From the NCBI GenBank assembly GCA_945835425.1, contig CAMAJC010000010.1, positions 1-15,872 of the forward strand: a stretch of DNA of 15,872 bases, written 5' to 3'. This DNA comes from an uncultured Clostridia bacterium (GTDB lineage Bacteria; Bacillota; Clostridia; Oscillospirales; Ruminococcaceae). Below are positions 13,660-15,872 of this stretch, piece by piece. A program made the translations under genes and the position numbers. The first letter of the stretch is position 1, and each line of letters begins with the position of its first letter. Under the pieces are notes generated by a model, which saw only the letters and a list, made by a program, of their open reading frames with translations, was not told the origin of the DNA and did no database searches.

Positions 13660-13665
13660 TATAAT
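13660..13665 (+). promoter_or_regulatory. -10 box of the MATE/acetyltransferase operon
   Basis: TATAAT lies 43 bases ahead of the MATE start codon. At 17-bp spacing (13637-13642) there is no good -35 box; TTGGAA (13633-13638) gives a 21-bp spacer. A weak -35 would fit activation by the divergent AraC regulator. Confidence 0.5.
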
Positions 13666-13708
13666 CATAATCAGAAAACCAGATTTTTATATTAGGAGGT
13701 ATGATCCT

Positions 13709-15085
13709 ATGGCAGAAAAATCAAACAGTAAAGAACAAAGTCTGCTGCGCGCCCTCTGTGCGCTGGTAATTCCCATCGCCCTGCAGAGCCTGATCAGCGC
13801 GGCGGTAAACGCGGCGGACGTCATGATGCTGGGCAGCGTCAGCCAGGAAGTGATGTCGTCGGTGTCCATCGCCGGGCAGATCACCTTTGTGCTGCAGCTG
13901 TTTTTCCTGGGTCTCTCCGGCGGCCTGTCCATCCTCGCGGCCCAGTACTGGGGCAAAGGGGACCCGGGTGCGGTCGAGCGGATTCTGGCGATCGCGACCG
14001 GCCTTTCCTTTGGGGTGTCCCTCCTCTTTTTCGCCGCGTCGGAAGCTGTCCCGGAGCTGCTGCTGCGCATCTTCACCAACGACCCGGCGCTGATCGGGCT
14101 GGGAAAAATCTACCTGCGGGCTTTGGCGCCGTCCTACCTGCTGATGAGCGTCTCCCAGATGTTCCTGGCCCTGATGAAAAACACCGGCCGGGCTTCCAGG
14201 AGCACCTATATTTCCGCATCCAGCCTGATCTGCAACATCATCCTCAACGCCGTCTGCATCTTTATCCTTTTCCCGGGAAATCCGCAGGCTGTCGCGGCAG
14301 GGGTCGCCGTCAGCACCTGTGCAGCGCGGCTGCTTGAGCTGGTCTGGAGCGCCGCAGTCACGGCCAAAAGCCCGGTACGGCTCAAAAAAGCCCACCTGCT
14401 CCACCCGGATAAGACGCTCTTCTCCGACTACGGCCAAAAGACCGCGCCGATGCAGCTCAACTACATCATCTGGGGCGGCGGCGTCGCAGCCGTTTCCGCC
14501 ATCATGGGCCATCTCAGCTCCGACCTGGTCGCGGCCAACGCGATCCTCTCGACCGTGCGCAACCTCGCGATCGTCGTCTGCTCCGGCATCGCAGGCGGCA
14601 GCATCCTGGTCGGCCAACAGCTGGGCCGCAACGATCTGGAAAACGCCCGGACGACCGGGAAACTGCTCTGCATCTGTGCGCTCGTCTTCGGCGCCCTGGC
14701 AGGGGGAACGATGCTGCTGGCGCGTCCGCTGGTTTTCCATTTCACATCCCTCAGCGAAACGGCGTCGGGGTACCTCCGGCAGATGTTTTACATCAGCGCG
14801 GTCTACTGCATCGGCAAATCCTTCAACAGCACGGTAGTCGGCGGCATCTTCTGTGCCGGCGGCGACACCAAGTTCGGCATGTTCTGCGACCTGATCACCA
14901 TGTGGGTCGTGATCATTCCGCTGGGACTGCTGACCGCCTTTGTGCTGAAATGGGAACCGGTGGCGGTTTTCCTGGTGCTCTCGCTGGACGAATTTGTCAA
15001 GATTCCGGCGGTCGTCCGCCATTACCGCAAGGGTCACTGGCTCAAAAACTTAACCCGCGACAGCGCCGCTGCCGAGGAAGAATAA
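13709..15085 (+). CDS. MATE-family efflux transporter
   Basis: This 458-residue polytopic protein with about twelve membrane helices would export small molecules using a proton or sodium gradient. The two halves show matching loops, AQYWGKGD at 78-85 and GQQLGRND at 302-309, the pseudo-twofold mark of MATE proteins. The late loop AGGDTKFG (383-390) is also typical. The tail is charged (RDSAAAEEE). ATG 13709 has AGGAGGT eight bases upstream; the open frame extends further 5' but passes through the promoter. The acetyltransferase gene follows after 29 bp, with no terminator between, so they form an operon divergent from the cupin-AraC gene. Substrate is unknown: drug, metabolite or modified sugar are all possible. 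Confidence 0.93.
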   Translation: MAEKSNSKEQSLLRALCALVIPIALQSLISAAVNAADVMMLGSVSQEVMSSVSIAGQITFVLQLFFLGLSGGLSILAAQYWGKGDPGAVERILAIATGLSFGVSLLFFAASEAVPELLLRIFTNDPALIGLGKIYLRALAPSYLLMSVSQMFLALMKNTGRASRSTYISASSLICNIILNAVCIFILFPGNPQAVAAGVAVSTCAARLLELVWSAAVTAKSPVRLKKAHLLHPDKTLFSDYGQKTAPMQLNYIIWGGGVAAVSAIMGHLSSDLVAANAILSTVRNLAIVVCSGIAGGSILVGQQLGRNDLENARTTGKLLCICALVFGALAGGTMLLARPLVFHFTSLSETASGYLRQMFYISAVYCIGKSFNSTVVGGIFCAGGDTKFGMFCDLITMWVVIIPLGLLTAFVLKWEPVAVFLVLSLDEFVKIPAVVRHYRKGHWLKNLTRDSAAAEEE

Positions 15086-15114
15086 ATATCGACATATAGA
15101 AAGGAAGCATATTT

Positions 15115-15735
15115 ATGACAATGCGTGAAAGAATCGCGTCCGGAAAACTGTTTACCGATTACTGCGAGGGGCTACCGGAGGACCGGGCCATGGCCAAACG
15201 GCGGATGATCGCCCTCAACGCCACCGGACCAGACACCCTAGACGAGCGCGTCCGGCTGATGAAAGAAATCTTCGGCGAGGACACCCAGGCGTGGATCGAG
15301 CCTCCGCTTTATTTCTGCTACGGCTACAATATCAAGCTCGGCAAGGGCACCTACATCAACTTCAACTGCAACTTTGTCGACGATACGACCATCACCATCG
15401 GCGAAAAGGTCATGTTCGGCCCTGCGGTCACCATCGCGACGGTCGGCCATCCGGTCAACCCCAATTACCGCGGCTATATGTATGCCCTGCCGGTCACGAT
15501 CGAGGATAACTGCTGGATCGGCGCAGGCAGCGTGATCTGCCCGGGCGTCACCATCGGCAGAAACAGCGTCATCGGCGCAGGCAGCGTCGTCACCAAGGAT
15601 ATCCCTGCCAATTCGGTCGCCGTCGGCAATCCCTGCCGGGTGCTGCGGGAGATCAATGAGCAGGATATGCGCTGCTATTACAAAGACTGGTCGATCACCG
15701 AAGAAGACCTTGCGGAAGAAGCCGCTCTCCGGTAA
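15115..15735 (+). CDS. Maltose/galactoside O-acetyltransferase-type hexapeptide enzyme
   Basis: This 206-residue enzyme should transfer acetyl from acetyl-CoA to a hydroxyl of a sugar or similar acceptor, as a cytoplasmic trimer. The N-terminal helical part (1-57) contains MRERIASGKLF and the MKEIFG segment of the Maa/LacA family. Left-handed beta-helix repeats follow at 58-176. INFNCNF (81-87) and the catalytic histidine His112 in GHPVNP match the active site of LacA and Maa. IGAGSVICPGVTIGRNSVIGAGSVVTKDIP continues the coils at 135-164. Length is as expected for the family. ATG 15115 lies seven bases after AAGGAAG; Met3 is an alternative. It is the second gene of the MATE operon and is closed by a terminator. 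Confidence 0.92.
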   Translation: MTMRERIASGKLFTDYCEGLPEDRAMAKRRMIALNATGPDTLDERVRLMKEIFGEDTQAWIEPPLYFCYGYNIKLGKGTYINFNCNFVDDTTITIGEKVMFGPAVTIATVGHPVNPNYRGYMYALPVTIEDNCWIGAGSVICPGVTIGRNSVIGAGSVVTKDIPANSVAVGNPCRVLREINEQDMRCYYKDWSITEEDLAEEAALR

Positions 15736-15750
15736 TCTATTATAAGGAAG

Positions 15751-15788
15751 AAAACCGCCGCTGTCGCTATAGTCAGCGGCGGTTTTTT
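15751..15788 (+). terminator. Terminator of the MATE/acetyltransferase operon
   Basis: AAAACCGCCGCTG pairs perfectly with CAGCGGCGGTTTT (13 bp, 10-nt loop), and the T run continues to 15788. It lies 15 bases past the acetyltransferase stop codon. Confidence 0.93.
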
Positions 15789-15798
15789 CATGCACACG

Positions 15799-15824
15799 AA
15801 AAACCCCCGGCAAAATACCGGGGG
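15799..15824 (-). terminator. Terminator of a minus-strand gene beyond the window end
   Basis: CCCCCGG and CCGGGGG form a perfect 7-bp stem with a 7-nt loop (15804-15824). On the minus strand five T residues follow (15799-15803). It therefore points to a convergent gene whose 3' end lies at or beyond the right edge. The last 48 bases show no coding sequence I can support. Confidence 0.75.
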
Positions 15825-15872
15825 CTTTCCGTATCATGGTTGGAGGAGCACAGTCTGTCTATTTCTTATTTA

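Noticed and set aside
13721..15037. Long minus-strand frame opposite the MATE gene
   Set aside because: It is a shadow rich in Asp, Gln, Arg and His without any recognisable fold, opposite a clear membrane transporter.
15238..15837. Minus-strand frame at the right edge
   Set aside because: It overlaps the acetyltransferase gene and both terminators, and its protein shows only mirrored hexapeptide-coding periodicity.

Overview
The window looks like chromosomal DNA of an anaerobic, gut-type Firmicute (class Clostridia, probably an Oscillospiraceae or Lachnospiraceae relative). The basis is consensus sigma-A promoters (TTGACA/TATAAT with 17-bp spacing), strong GGAGG ribosome binding sites, GC-rich third codon positions, an LplB/LplC/lipoprotein sugar ABC operon without its own ATPase, a membrane-anchored AraC regulator and a NiCo-type riboswitch. 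The genus is not claimed. I count eleven protein genes and the 3' part of one tRNA. No CRISPR array, insertion sequence, phage gene or origin is visible.

Region by region. 1-97 holds the 3' part of tRNA-Ala(GGC) and a terminator. 151-798 (-) encodes a YitT/YczE-like membrane protein. 1087-2132 (+) is a LacI-family regulator with a terminator. 2158-3886 (+) is a putative cytoplasmic apiosidase-like glycoside hydrolase (DUF5060/DUF4038) with its own consensus promoter and terminator. Convergent to it, 3995-7678 (-) is a sugar ABC importer operon (permease, permease, lipoprotein). Upstream of that, 7993-10203 (-) encodes a membrane-spanning AraC regulator, and 10294-11175 (-) a beta-lactamase-fold serine hydrolase. 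11386-12312 (-) is a cation diffusion facilitator whose ~235-nt leader carries a NiCo (czcD) riboswitch with a transcription terminator. 12689-13579 (-) is a cupin-type AraC regulator divergent from 13709-15735 (+), a MATE exporter followed by a maltose/galactoside-type O-acetyltransferase. The window closes with two terminators.

How the genes may work together. The LacI regulator, hydrolase, ABC importer and membrane AraC regulator form a plausible oligosaccharide-use locus: sensing outside, import through LplBC, and intracellular cleavage of a rare branched sugar. The importer needs a shared MsmX-type ATPase encoded elsewhere. The CDF transporter is a self-contained metal-efflux unit. The AraC/MATE/acetyltransferase cluster reads as a second regulated unit, perhaps for modifying and exporting a small sugar-like compound. 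No wholly new system is evident. The best leads are the riboswitch expression platform with a third competing strand, a terminator-like hairpin in the hydrolase leader, the expression architecture of the lipoprotein gene, and the acetyltransferase/exporter pairing.
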